Source: Scalesia atractyloides
Taxonomy: Eukaryota; Streptophyta; Magnoliopsida; Asterales; Asteraceae
Length of the DNA: 64,000 nt
Assembly (NCBI GenBank): GCA_947069175.1
Contig: CAMTDV010000023.1
Location: 91,882,240-91,946,239, forward strand
Direction: 5' to 3'
This document shows, one piece after another, positions 1 to 12,013 of the stretch. The translations under genes were made by a program, and so were the position numbers. The stretch's first letter is position 1. Each line of letters starts with the position of its first letter. The notes under the pieces were generated by a model. It searched no databases, had not been told where the DNA came from, and saw only the letters and a program-made list of their open reading frames with translations.

Positions 1-167
1 TCACTTTCCTAAAGAACCTATGATCCATTTGTTTCAGACTTTCAGTTATCTTAAAACATCAAATTAGAGTCCAAAACTCCAAATTACATAAAAAAAACCT
101 TATTGCAATAAAATTTACCATTGCAAAACTCAAATTCATCATCATCATAATCATATGACAAACTTAC

Positions 168-427
168 CTTTTAATCCTACCATCATGAAATAAGATATAA
201 ATCAAGTTGGAATGCCAATCTCCCAAATATATTATAAAAACTGCAGAAGCAATCCAAAGTACATTCTCCAAAACCTCAACCCATGTTCTTGTTTCAGGAA
301 ATTTCAGCGATTGAGGCCGAACTGTCGAAGAACAAGCATCATCCTCAAGATCATCACCACTAGATGCATACCCTTGGCTATGCCTCTGCCTCATAAGCCC
401 ACCAGCAGTTGGTGTTCCACCAGACAT
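168..427 (-). CDS. TMEM128-like membrane protein, exon 1 (5' partial gene)
   Basis: First coding exon of a plant TMEM128-type integral membrane protein; the rest of the gene lies beyond the left edge. The 87-codon reading begins MSGGTPTAGGLMRQRHSQGY, followed by an acidic stretch (GDDLEDDAC) and TWVEVLENVLWIASAVFIIY, which starts the first membrane helix. This N-terminus is strongly conserved in plant members of the family, usually about 180 residues with four membrane segments. The exon ends at HDGRIK with a GTAAGT donor at 167-162, so the last residues of the open reading frame are intronic. Nothing in 1-160 looks like exon 2. The cellular role is not established; an endomembrane location is expected from the family. 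Family recognition is from memory of the motif. Confidence 0.8.
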
Positions 428-905
428 TAAAATAAAAAAATCCCAAATTATATCAGCCTCACTGCTCCAAAAACTTAATTACAAAACTGAAGCTAATGGA
501 GCAGTATCAAAAAAAATTGAGTAAAAAAAAGTTAAAGAACCTTAAAACCCTAAAATCTAAATTCAAATCTTGAAATAAAGACCCAATTCAAGATTTTGAC
601 CTAACTACTCCAACTTCAAAAACCCAATAACAAAATCAAATTTTTAATAAAACCCATAAATGGATTTCCTAATTCTCAACGAACCCACATCGTGAATCGA
701 AAAATTAATGAAAAAAAAAATGGAATTCAGAATAAAAAACCCATCATCTGGGTGGGTGTCTTGCTGATTAAATCAAAACAAAACAAAGCCCAGATGGGTT
801 TTAAGATTTAAAATTTAAAATTCTTATAATCGAAGCAGAGATTGAGATAAATAAATGAAAAATCGAGCTTTATAAATCTTGATGTTGGTGGAAACAAGGA
901 GGACG
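428..905 (-). promoter_or_regulatory. 5' leader and probable promoter of the TMEM128-like gene
   Basis: Upstream of the start codon at 427 the minus strand reads an A/T-rich leader of about 400 bases. A TATAAA-like box lies near 870-877 on the minus strand and would place transcription start around 840. No other element is clear, and the leader could contain an intron that cannot be proven here. Confidence 0.3.
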
Positions 906-1159
906 ACTTTGTAGTTTGGCACGCAAGATTTGTTTTCTGTTTTCTTTGTTCTTTTCTTCTTTTAACGTAAAAGAATGTTCTTTATTATTATTTTTCTTTT
1001 TCTTTTGTTTTTGTTTGAATTTTGAATCATAGATTCATATCTAAGTGCATATAATTTATTTAGAAAATTATCTTTATGATCTAATATACATTTAAATAAT
1101 TATATTGTCTAATATCAGGACAACAAGACACACTTTGGGAGTTCACAACTAAATTATTA

Positions 1160-1235
1160 CTAGTAATAGTAATACTACCCCGCGCAATTCGTTGCAGGGG
1201 CCGTGTGTCGGAACACATTGTGACGTGTGGACTAA
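1160..1235 (-). mobile_element. Helitron-like 3' terminus
   Basis: Read on the minus strand, a GC-rich hairpin (CCCCTGCAA, short loop, TTGCGCGGGG) at about 1177-1202 is followed about a dozen bases later by CTAG at 1163-1160 and then a T. A hairpin close to a terminal CTRR with a T outside is the usual 3' signature of plant Helitrons. The matching 5' TC end was not located, so element length is unknown. Confidence 0.4.
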
Positions 1236-2504
1236 CACACAATAGCTTTTATGTTATCAAAATTGTCTCTAAAGCCTAAACATAATAGCTCAAATCATGT
1301 TATTAAAATGTCCATCTAAAATAAGTTTTGTTACACAATACAATATAGCAAAAAATACCATATAGCATGAAAAATTACCTTTCATGCTCAAATTTTAATA
1401 CATAATAGGGTATAGATGCATTTAATTTAATAATGAAATCTTAGAAGATGCATTTAAATATATATGATTTACTTCTTTTAAATTTTGGGTTTTGGTTGAT
1501 GACTTGTCCAGTTGTTACTCTTTAGTATATTAGCATATGGATTTTGCTAGGTGACACACACACACACACTTTCAGATTTGTTAGATTCAATCATTCAGAT
1601 CTTTAAGCCTCATCACCACCATAAATGACTGAACAACATAAACCACAAAAGTACCATCATCAGATTACAGATTCAATCAAACAAATCAAAGAGGCTCATA
1701 TGCAAACGCCGGCTAAAACCCTCAACAAAAGGGAGAAAGAAACCTCTACAAACTACAAACCTAGATCTGAGTTCATCAATTATTTAGGAAGTTTTGTAAT
1801 TTTTTTAAACCATGTAGTTGAACACTGAAAACATTTAAAAACTGTTAGGCTATAGTAATAAACTGTTAAGCTGTACAGATAAACGTAAAAGTTTTTTAAT
1901 AAAAAGATAAGACTGTTAAATCATGTAATGTGGTTAAATATTAAAAATATTTAAATTCATACTTAGATTTATATTTGATTATTCTCTATAGTAACTTAAA
2001 GTTTGTTTCAGACATTTCAAACTCTGTAGATTCAGTAGTTTTTTCGGTAATTTAATTCAAAAGTATCATTATTCTTACTCTTATAAATATAATAGAATCT
2101 AACTGTTTTTAGTAAGTTTTAACACAAAAGTATTATTATCAATTAAAAATATATTCGAAGTAGGAGCGGATATTAAGGTAACGATTTTAAAAGAAGCAAT
2201 ATTGTCATTATATAATATTAACATGATTTAAAAAATGATTAGAAACGATTTTTTAGGGATGATATGATGTTGACACGTGATATTCTTTAAAATCATGTAT
2301 TAGAAGTAAGATTTATTCTTCTAAAAGTAGAGATTACTTGTATATAAATTTTGTTACGATGTAATTTATGTTATTTATATTGTACATATTGATAAGATGT
2401 AAATAAATATGAAAACCATAAAATTTTAACCGTGTACTATTACGCTAAAAGTAGGAAAATAGTATATAATAAAGTTATATCCAAAAGAAATACAACACTT
2501 AAAG

Positions 2505-2539
<35 letters not shown>

Positions 2540-2550
2540 ATAATAATAAT
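1236..2550. other. AT-rich intergenic sequence, no gene seen
   Basis: No coding similarity recognised. A short (CA)n run is at 1556-1570 and an (AAT)n run at 2507-2550. The 67-codon open frame at 1625-1828 has no recognisable domain and looks like chance. Confidence 0.5.
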
Positions 2551-2890
2551 ATAAGAACTATTATCCTTCTTAATAAATAATTCTAAATAAACCTCCTAAA
2601 TCTAAAGAAGTTGATATACCATGATACTTGAATTAATAAATTATATTATACAATATAGAGATAAGAATATAAGAATTACTTTATCTCATTTAATGCTACA
2701 TGGCATTCTCTTCTATAATCTCTCATTTTTTTATTTATATTTTATTTAATAGATAAAGTAATTCTTATATTCTTATCTCTATATCGTATAATATAATTTA
2801 TTAATTCAAGTATCATGGTATATCAATTTTTTTTACATTTAGAGGAGGTTTATTTAGAATTATTTATTAAGGGGGATAATGGTTCTTATA
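2551..2890. repeat. Large inverted repeat (foldback) with arms of about 135 bp
   Basis: The arm 2551-2686 is repeated in reverse complement at 2751-2890, with a 64-bp loop. Both arms share ATAAGAACTATTATCC, the AATAATTCTAAATAAACCTCC block and the AAGTAATTCTTATATTCTTA block, with a few mismatches and one small indel. AAT/ATT microsatellite flanks extend the pairing on both sides. This is probably a foldback MITE whose transcript would form a long hairpin. No coding content. Confidence 0.7.
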
Positions 2891-2915
2891 TTAAGTTACT
2901 TATTATTATTATTAT

Positions 2916-4395
2916 GGTTAAGGTAGGATAAGAAATTGCCGCATGACATTTTGATGACAATGTTAATGAGAGAAAGTCAGTACATAATGATTCTTATTAA
3001 TATCAGATATTCACTTTTTTCTTTAAAGTTTTGTATAATAAATAATATTAACTGACATGATCATTGTAATTACCTTATCAGTTTTTCGTTAACTCCATGT
3101 TCTTAATAAAGAAATTATTTTTAATGAAAGAGAGTCTTAATCATATTTTAGTATTATTGATTTTTTTTCTTTTATCAATTTATGACATAATAAATTAACA
3201 ATTAATTATGAAAATGTTTCATTGATCACATATAAAGTTAACCTAGATGAGAATCTTCTATCTATATATTAATAAAAGACTTCAATTAATATCACATTGT
3301 ATTTTATCCTTCAACTTCACATTTTTACTTATATTTATTAAAATATTTTTTTATTCTTATCCTTTCTACTTTTATTATTAATAATATTATTGTTTATTAT
3401 AATTTTGTTATTATTATAATAAATAAGGATATGTCTTACCTCCATAGTTCAATTATATGCATTTTAAAAGGATAAAGTATTTTAAGCAATTTAACAAAGT
3501 CCAGAATATATTACCGCAATTACTTAGTATATAAATAAGATATTACTATATACGACAAAATATTCAAATTATAATATCCATTACACAACTCACAAGACAT
3601 TAGTAAACATCAAGAGATAAAATTTTATAAAGCTATCGTTTATACTATTAAAGCTGTTTATTACAGTAAGAAAAGTAAAAATAACTACAAGGTATCTTTC
3701 ACATTTTATTAATTTTTTATATGTTTATTTTGTAGTTTTTTGAAAGTTAGATCTAATTTTTTTTTTTCATTTTAAAACACGAATGCCCAAGCAAAGCAAA
3801 AGGTTTATGATGTTTACAAAACCTCAATTATGGGGAAGAAATCCTCAAAACAAGGGAAAGAAACAATGGGGACGATTGATTGATGATTAATATGTCCATG
3901 CTTTATGATGGCTAAATGAATTATTGCTTAGTACGTGTTTGAACTTTTAATTTGTTTTTATTTAAATAAATGGATTTATGGGCACATATATTTTAATACT
4001 AATCATTTATGGGTTTGTAATTCTATTAGTGCAAAGCTGTGGAATGAACAAAACTTTTAGATTATAAAGTGTGGAGGAGTGTAGTCCCATAAGAATGATT
4101 GCCATGTAAACAGTTACGTTATTGGGTGTTGAGGGATGGGTCAAAGGTGTGAAGGATGAGCCCCTTTAGATATACAAAATGTATGTATTTATATGTGTGT
4201 GTTGGATAAGAAAGGGGTGAGCCCGTCGCGAGCGGCAATGGAGGTACGATGGGAATGAAGATGGGGGCGGACCAAAAGGAGGCGTTGTGGACGACCATGA
4301 TAAAAACAATGTAAACTTATAGATTAACCAATGTAAAAAGTTTAAAATATAGAAATGCCATGATACACAAATGCTAATATGTTTTTCTATCAATA
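2916..4395. other. AT-rich intergenic sequence, possible Helitron 5' end
   Basis: No gene recognised. At about 3257 the plus strand reads TCTATCTATATATTAATAAA, which resembles plant Helitron 5' ends (TC followed by a CTATATATTAATAAA-like string), but no partner hairpin/CTRR end was found downstream. The remainder is featureless. Confidence 0.3.
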
Positions 4396-4400
4396 TTTAT

Positions 4401-5419
4401 TAGGGAAAATTACATGTTTTATCATTTATTTTAATACCATATTTTAGGCGGTGTTTTTTCGCGTGAAAATTGATTAGTTTTGTACTTAACGTTTCAAAAT
4501 CTTGCATTGGTACATCGTTTGACCATAAGCAAGTTAATATTTTTGTTAAATCTGGTCAAACAAGGGTAGTTTAGTCTTTTTACCCATTTATTTATAATTT
4601 TTTTAATAAATAAAACAAAAAGAATTTTAAAAACTAACATCTTTATAAAATTAAAATATATCTCTCTCTAAACACACACACACACACACATACTCTCTTT
4701 CTCTTTACTCTCTCCTACAACCATCACTATCTTCTTCATCAGAACGTCCACCAGCCATCACCGCCACCACACGTCCACCATTGCCACCGGACCACCTCCA
4801 CTCGCCACAACCAACCCCCTCGGACCACCTCCACTCGCCACAACCAACCTCATCAGACCACCTCCACAACCCTTTCTTCTGTCAACCACAACCCAACCTG
4901 CCAGCCACCACCAACCACATCGCACCACCCTAATCTGACCACCAACAACCCCACCACAGAAACCCCAACCCCACAGATCCAACGTCCCACCGTCGAATGA
5001 AACCCTAGCCGCTGGATTGGAATGGGAATCCGAGGATGTGGATGGGTGGTGGTGGATGGGCGACGATGGGTTTTTAGAGAGAGAGAGAGTGTGTGTGTGT
5101 GGGTGTCTAGGTGATGATGGCGCTGGTTGCAGATGTTGAAGGGGTGGTTGCATCTGGGGGGCGGTGGTGGATGCTGGTTGTAGTGGGTTATAAAGGGGGG
5201 GGGGGGGGGTGGTAATGAAAGTGAGGGGAAAAGACATGTTTACCCTTATGTGTGTTTCACGTGACCATACTTAACAAACTGTTTAAACAGAGTTGGGTGT
5301 AAAGGACAATACGTGTAAGAATTTTTTCTATAAAGTGTCAAAATATGTAAAAATTCGTTGAAAAGAACACTGTCTACAAAATAGTATTAAATAAAGGACA
5401 AAACATGTAATTCTTCCTA
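4401..5419. mobile_element. TIR transposon, about 1.0 kb, non-autonomous
   Basis: Terminal inverted repeats of about 75 bp: the left end begins TAGGGAAAATTACATGTTTT and the right end, reversed, begins TAGGAAGAATTACATGTTTT; both continue into a shared TTTATT..GGCGGTGTT-like block. The flanking pentamer TTTAT is duplicated (4396-4400 and 5420-5424). The interior holds CA and GA microsatellites, a GC-rich CCACC/GGTGG region with a duplicated 33-bp block near 4790-4860, and a run of about 15 G at 5196-5210. The 159-codon minus-strand frame at 4758-5237 is low-complexity sequence in this interior, not a gene. Superfamily is not settled. Confidence 0.65.
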
Positions 5420-5424
5420 TTTAT

Positions 5425-5745
5425 AAATCAACCTTATGAAAAAAATTCAACAATAATTAAGTTAAAAGTAAACTTGTCTCTTAAAAAATAAATAAACATC
5501 ACCTTAACATTACATTCAATTGTAGTGGTAACCTTTTCTCCTTTCACTAATCTTGATAACGGTTACCATATATTATATCTTCTCGTTATTATACTAGCAT
5601 TCATCACTCTTTCATATCTATAAGACCATACAAATTCCTCCAAATCTTGGTAGGAATTAATAACCATTCACAAAAATATCTACATGAGTGTTTGCATATG
5701 AATGGTACATACAATAAGCATCACAAAGCACTTTGTTCTCTTTCT
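5425..5745. other. Intergenic, nothing recognised
   Basis: AT-rich sequence with a short inverted pair (GGTAACC near 5528, GGTTACC near 5560). No gene or clear element. Confidence 0.4.
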
Positions 5746-5747
5746 AA

Positions 5748-6235
5748 GAGTGGGTGGTATGGTTGCGAGCATGGTGCATGTGGCTAAATAAAAGCATTGC
5801 GACAACTTGGGCAAGACCACGCCATCGGGTGCGGCATGATGTGACAAGCGACACCATGAGGCAAGCTCTTGCTTGCCTTAACGAGACCAAGATGATGTCA
5901 GTTGGGCCCCAAAGTCAAAAGTAGCCGTTGGATTAGATTTTTTTTTTTTTACCCCTAACCCCTATTTAAGTCGTTCACATTTTTTTTCAATACAATCTAT
6001 CTATCTTCTATGCTTTTCTTCCTACTTTCTATCTTCAAATCATTCCCATGTTTTCTATCTACCAAGAGCAATGGATAAGTGTAAGTTATGGAGCAAACAC
6101 GAAGAAATAGCTTTGACTAAAGCTTGAATATTGACACATTGTATGACACGGTATACGAGAACTAACAACATTTTGATTCCTTTTTGGAAAAGGATTTAGA
6201 AACATTTTTTTGCAATCAATTCCGAACGCCGATCA
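5748..6235 (+). mobile_element. PIF/Harbinger-like relic with ORF1 (Myb/SANT-like) fragment
   Basis: From about 5748 the sequence begins GAGTGGGTGGTATGGTTG, a Harbinger/Tourist-type end. A TATTTAAG promoter-like string at about 5962 is followed by an ATG at 6071. The frame reads MDKCKLWSKHEEIALTKA and then a stop; this resembles the start of the SANT/Myb-like ORF1 protein of plant PIF/Harbinger elements. The continuation PFWKRI after a lesion supports decay. The right terminus is not defined. Assignment is from motif memory only. Confidence 0.35.
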
Positions 6236-6537
6236 TAACATTTATTAACTTAACTCATAATAAAAGACGATGAACTCAAACATAATATATATAATATTTT
6301 AAAGATTATATATTTATCTAGTTATCTACATGTTATTTTGAGTTATTTTTCAAAATTATTTTGAGTTAGATATCTTTTAAAGTATAACTAAAATATTTGT
6401 GACAAGTCACATAAATTCATTTCCCGTCATTTGACAAACTAGGCAAGAAGATAATAAAATCTGATGTGTCTATGACGTGGATAAGAGTGAAATTGAATTA
6501 TATGAGACATGGAGGGAAAATCATATCCTCTACCCTA

Positions 6538-6540
<3 letters not shown>

Positions 6541-6578
<38 letters not shown>

Positions 6579-6770
6579 ATTAGGATCATTTGTGAACAAA
6601 TTTCTAAGAATGAATTTGTGAACTGATCTAGACCGTTGATCTATTTTTTAGTTCCAAGGACAGGCTAGTAATTAAACATTATTAATTTTATTTTCAATTT
6701 ATTTTAAACAGAATTTATTCTAGGTAATTACAATCTTTCCTAATTTTTATACTGGATCAAATCAAAAATA
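6541..6770. mobile_element. (TA)n tract followed by left terminus of the FAR1-type short-element family
   Basis: A TA microsatellite (about 6541-6576) is followed by TTAGGATCATTTGTGAACAA and, further on, GTGAACTGATCTAGACCGTTG. The same end with small changes opens the elements at 27797 and 61501 and closes, inverted, the one ending near 54464. Here it lies directly upstream of a FAR1-like transposase pseudogene, so it may be the left end of the coding member. No matching right end was found before 11 kb. Confidence 0.5.
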
Positions 6771-7169
6771 TAAATACCATATTTATAACAATCGATCATT
6801 ATCAGTTACGTATCAAATTTTCTAAATTTTGTAGACGATCCAGTTCGTTTTAATTTTCTGTTCTAACAGTACGTGATTCGAAATTTATATACAATCAAAT
6901 CAAAACAACTATTTTGATTCGATCTTCTGTATATGTTATTCCGTTTCATAGAATTCAATCAAATAAGTTTGAGATTTGACAGATATCTTCCAAATTGTTC
7001 TAAAAGTTTGTTAAACTTATTATTATTACACCTTTCGTTCATATGCTTTATATATACATATTTCAAAAACTTTTGCCAATTCACTGAATTTTGTTGACAA
7101 GTTGTTTGAACTGGGTTTTTTAAGCCGCAAAGTTGTGAACTCCTTTTGTGTTCTTATTGTTCCTGAAAT

Positions 7170-9098
7170 ATGGATGTGCACACAACAAATACGAATGAGA
7201 ATATGGTTAACGATGATGAAGTCAACGTTGATACTGGCGGTAATGTTTATGTTACTACATTGGATCGACCAGGTGCATAGGTGTTTGTGGAATTTTCTAC
7301 AATTTTGTCTGGTAGACATGTTATAGATATTGTTTAATTGTTGCAGTAGACATGTTATATTATTGTTTTATTGTTCAGTTCTTCGATCGGTCAGTTTTTG
7401 TTTCGCTATAGATTTTAACATATGAGTTTATTCTGGTTCTGCGTTTGTGTTTTTAATTAAATGTTGTATTTAGATCATTCAGAACAGGTACACATATGAA
7501 ACCACTTGTTGGTAATCTGCGATGTTTGTGTATGCCAGACATTAATCATCTGCATATATGGTGTTTTCTTCCGCGTAGTGTATATGATTGTTTTATTTTC
7601 TATGATTGTCAATTATTTCCCAGAACATTACAGATGTGTACTGTTATGACACCTCTGTGTTTTTGTATCTCACAGTCACCAATCGTCTAGCTATTTACAG
7701 AACAGTACACATATGTATTTTGTATTATGATGTATTCGTTGACATGTCAGAGTTAAGTACACCTCTGCACCCTCTTATATTGTATCACAATACACATGTG
7801 TATAAATTTCATATACAGGAATGAGTAGGGGGAAAATACGTGTGTGAACTTGTTTAAAAATGTCTGAATCCTTACCTAATTAACAATTAACAGTATTCAA
7901 AGTTGTAATATTATTTTTTTAGCATAAACTGTTTTAAATCTTTTGCGTCTTAACCATTTGCAGAATCAGTTGCCAGCAATGTATACGAAACCCCTAATGG
8001 TACTAGGTACTGGACACCAATCGTCCCTCCCGATTCAAACCATTTATTAAAGCTAGATTTAGTACGATTGAAGAAGCTATAAACAAGTATGAAGAGTATG
8101 CTCAACTGGCCGGTTTTGGGACCCGTCTTGGCACATCGCAAAAGGAAAAAATAGGATGACAAAATTGTTACCAATAGGCGATACGTATTATGTTCAAGAG
8201 CTAACAAACCAAAACGTAAAGATGGTACGGCTGATCAGGCAAATTCAAGTTCACCAAAAAGACGGTCCAACGTCAAAGTCACAGACTGCAAGGCATGCGT
8301 TAAATTCGTGCATGTAAAAGATTCATCTGAGTACGAGATCTATGACTTTGTAGAGCAACATAACCATGGATTTACTACCCCTGAAAATCTTGATCTATCA
8401 TTGAAGAGGAGGAAGCTTGACTTTTCTACACAAGAGTTTATAGCAAAATGCCGAAACGCAAACTTAGGACCTACCAAGTCTCACAAAGTACATGTTGTTC
8501 TAAAAATGGTCATCACAATGTGCACGGAACTGTTGTCGACTACAAAAATTGTGGCCGTGATATCCGAGACTTTATCGGTGATAGGGACGCCCATATGATA
8601 ATTGACAAATTCAAGGAACGTAGCAAAAACAAGGAAAACTACACGTTTAACACCCACATTGTTGATTCCGAACTTCAATTAATTTTTTGGTGTGATGCGG
8701 TGTCGAAATCAAACTACGATTCTTTTGGCGATGTTATTGCCTTCGACGCGACATATCATACAAATATGTGAGTAGGTTATCAAATTTTGAACAATATTAT
8801 TTTTCTTTTAATACACATATCTAAATGCGTTTTGGTGAAACAGGTATGATATGATTTTTGTACCGTTTACTGGGGTCGATCACCATAGAAGGTGTACAAT
8901 TTTTGGTGCAGGATTGCTTTATAATGAGATTATCGAATCTTATACATGGCTACTTCAAAAATTTCTTGAGGCACACAATGGTAAACAACCACTTCTGGTT
9001 CTAACTGATCAAGACTGTGCTATGAAACAAGCTGTCGAAAAGATATTTGACACGTCAATTCACAGGTTGTGTATGTGGCACAAATTCTATTTATAAAA
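7170..9098 (+). pseudogene. FAR1/FHY3-related (MULE-type) transposase pseudogene
   Basis: Decayed gene of the FAR1/FHY3 family, transcription factors domesticated from Mutator-like transposases. A possible first exon (ATG at 7170, acidic N-terminus) ends near 7272; a second exon starts after an AG at about 7963 and reads VYETPNGTRYWTPIVP, then the FAR1 DNA-binding region (KARFSTIEEAINKYEEYA; CKACVKF and EQHNHGF for the zinc-binding cysteines and histidines). The transposase core follows: IFWCDAVSKSNYDSFGDVIAFDATY with the first catalytic Asp, a GT-AG intron at 8768-8843 that restores TNMYDMIFVPFTGVD, then LLVLTDQDCAMKQAVEKIF with the second Asp and RLCMWH. Lesions: a frameshift near 8035, a stop near 8156, a frameshift near 8505, and loss of the C-terminal SWIM finger. 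Whether it is an old gene copy or the transposase of the flanking element family is open. Confidence 0.75.
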
Positions 9099-11107
9099 CT
9101 TTTTTTAGTTACCATTATAACTTTGCTTCTTTATTTAATCTTAAGCCATTTAATTCACATAATCAACCTCTAATAATATGTTAATTATTTTATACCTATT
9201 TAGCTCATTCTATAAAAGGTTTGTTCATAAAGTTTATATAAATGCATTCATTTTAAGTGATTTTAAACTAAATTTGAACATAATCACTTGTCTTTAAATA
9301 GACATGTGTTATATACACAATGATGGGAAGACTCATGAACTTGATATGCAAATTTTCAACTTGTTAAATTAAACGATCGGTTAGTGTTGTAGTTCTTATG
9401 TGACTTAGTTCTTCAAATTTCGACAAACTCTTTGTGTTGTTGATCTGCAGACTGCAGTCAAACTGGACTGTCTCTCCGAATTCTGATTTTTGGTTTTGTG
9501 ATATACTTGAGCTAATAAATGATCGAGTTGTATATTGATCATATGGTTTATGTTCTATAACTCTTTTTTTCGTTTACCTTTCAACCTTTTGAAAATTCTT
9601 GCTTATATTGTAAAAATGCATGATGTGAAAATATGAACAGAAAATAAAAGTGTGAAAGTGTGAAAATACCATATTCTTCATACATGACAAACACACATAA
9701 TTGAAATTTACAACTATGTTCTTTTTAAATATTTGTATGGGCAAATATGAGAACTATATTTAAATGAAAATAAGCAAACTTGCTCAAATTTTGATGTGCA
9801 AATATGCGAACTATTAAATAAAAATAAGCAAACTTGCTCAAATCAATAAAACAAAGTGAAACAACTATAATTAATTTACTGATTTTCCATATCTTAACAC
9901 TTAAATTTTATTTTTGATGTGAATTGTTCACATTCTTTCTAACTTTTGTCTTAAAAACTAAAACATATAACTTTTCCATAGTGAAATAAAGAAAACAACC
10001 GGTTGCATGGGTCACAAATGACCCAAAGCTTGAGCCCACAATGCAATGCCAAGCCGGCCCATATACCTTGTCAAAGTCCTGCCACACAAAATAATAATCA
10101 AATTAAATATTAAGTCTGGATAATTACCACCCTAAAATAAACAAACAATTATTCTTCTAAAATTATTATACTTAAGAGACTGAACACATGGGTTAGTCAA
10201 AAAGCAAGGTTTGAGTCATACGGCACATGATTAGATTGGTAGCCTAACCAATAATTATGAGAAAACAAACTTGAATAACTATTTTTAATAAATTTACGTG
10301 GCAAAATTCTGTCATATAACATATATGTTTTAAGTAGGTACTTTATTTTTTTATTAAGTTGCTATATGTTTTTATTAAGTTACTTAGTAGTATAAAAGTT
10401 ACATGTATTGTACGAGCAGAGCTGGATAAAATATAACGTAATTTGTTAATATATATAATGTCAAAATTGTTTCGAAAAAAAAAAGAATTTTGATATGACA
10501 GTTATATATTCTGTTAAGTAAATTTTAACGAATATAATTTGACTTGATTTAAATTTTAAAGGTTAAATTAACATAAGATAAATGCTTGAAATTATTCCAT
10601 GCTTTCTGTTATAGACGTAAAAAATGTTTCAAGTTGATATGTAAATTAATCTATAAACATAACAAAGATGAAGGTTTCAATAGATCGATTTTGAGATATG
10701 AATAGAAGAGTATAACTTTTTTTGAAAGGTAAATTGTTTATTTTGGAGAGAAAAATAGTGTGAAAATAGATATTTTTAAGTTTATCTTTTTATTTTTTTT
10801 TGAAAACAACGGTCGAATGACCGTTGGGGTTGTCCCAATATTTCCGAGATTCGGTGGTGACTCACAAATTAGTAAGCAATTACATCAAACGCTTCGTACA
10901 AATGTATTATACGATTGTTTTATTCTTTTCCCTTTTTTACTTTCTTCGTTTATACTAAAATTTAAAAAATATACTTTATACTTTTATATTCCCACTTTGG
11001 GGAATATGTCTAGCCCGATTTAGTGCTAGACTTCTACTAGTTCTATAAACATGAAAAATACTCATTTTAACATATAATTTAAATATTGTAAAATCTAATG
11101 ATAAAAC
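9099..11107. other. Long AT-rich stretch without a recognised gene
   Basis: No exon of the FAR1-like gene or other coding similarity was found. A duplicated phrase near 9725-9845 (GCAAATATG..GAACTAT, AAATAAGCAAACTTGCTCAAA twice) is a small local repeat. The 87-codon frame at 10760-11023 has no recognisable domain. Confidence 0.45.
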
Positions 11108-11263
11108 CAGGGGCGGACCTACCTTAATAGGAGGGGTAGCCTTAGCTACCACCTGGCGCTCCAGCGGTAGTGTAAATTTTGGAAAAATTTGACGTTTTTT
11201 CAATTTCGTTACCCTTTTTTTATAAAACGTTACCCCTATGAAAATTTTCTAGATCCGCCACTT
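11108..11263. mobile_element. hAT-type MITE, about 155 bp
   Basis: Left end CAGGGGCGGACCTAC and right end CTAGATCCGCCAC are imperfect inverted copies of the CAGGGGCGGATCTA terminus common in plant hAT MITEs. The interior is short and non-coding. An 8-bp target duplication is not clear. Confidence 0.55.
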
Positions 11264-12012
11264 TACAAAATACCTTTTTCCATGTTACAAGCCATTTGTC
11301 TAGGACTAGTTTCATCCAAACTATCAAAGGTTCTTCTAGCACACCGGAATGCATGAACTTGCATGAAGGCCGGCATGTCCGTCACCAAAACCCTCACTTG
11401 ATACAAATCCGCGACCTCGCCAACGTTGATCATCACCATCTCCGCCGATCTCCGCCTGCACCACCCCTACCTCAACCCCCGGTGCCCCTTTCCTCCCTTC
11501 TTCAACCACCGAAGCCGATTTCCTCCCATCTTTAATCGTGCGAACCACACTCCTATCGCTATTGATGGCCGGAAGTGATTTTCTTGAGGTTTCTAGGACC
11601 ACTTCTTTTGTATCCTCTTTGGTGGAGTTGATGTTGTTATTGTGATTTGATTATTTTCGCGATAGGTTTTGGATCGCCGGAGTAGTGCTCCTAAGCTCTT
11701 GACAATTATTTTTTTGGTGGTGGTTGTGGTGGTTGATAGGTGAGGCTCCGGTGGACGGTGGCCGGTGTCGAGTTTGTATACATGCATGACTGATTTTTTG
11801 TTGGTTGACATGTTGGATGGACAATGTGCAAGTGGGGTGCTTGAGATTATGATGGTTAAAAGAATTAAAGAAAGGATTACACACACACACACGCATATGT
11901 GATATATGTATATATAAACACACATTGTGCTTAAAAGGAGGCAAGTGTTAGGGTAAGAGTTGTAGTGTTATTCATGGATTTTTGAAGGACATGTATGTAT
12001 ATGTATGTATAG
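11264..12012. other. Intergenic sequence with overlapping chance frames
   Basis: Several open frames overlap on both strands (11296-11535 plus; 11336-11602, 11593-11925 and 11651-11944 minus) with proline-, histidine- or threonine-rich content and no domain. The frames arise from a C-rich stretch at 11430-11540 and GT/CA-rich sequence at 11700-11930. A degraded gene cannot be excluded but is not identifiable. Confidence 0.35.
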
Positions 12013-12013
12013 T

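Noticed and set aside
4758..5237. 159-codon minus-strand frame, Pro/Gly/Trp-rich
   Set aside because: It lies inside a TIR element and is made of CCACC/GGTGG low-complexity sequence and a G-run; no domain.
7496..7824. Frames of 64-72 codons upstream of the FAR1-like exon
   Set aside because: They fall in the probable intron of the FAR1-like pseudogene and show no domain.
11593..11944. Two overlapping minus-strand frames of about 100 codons
   Set aside because: Thr/His-rich products of GT/CA-rich sequence in two frames with no recognisable domain.
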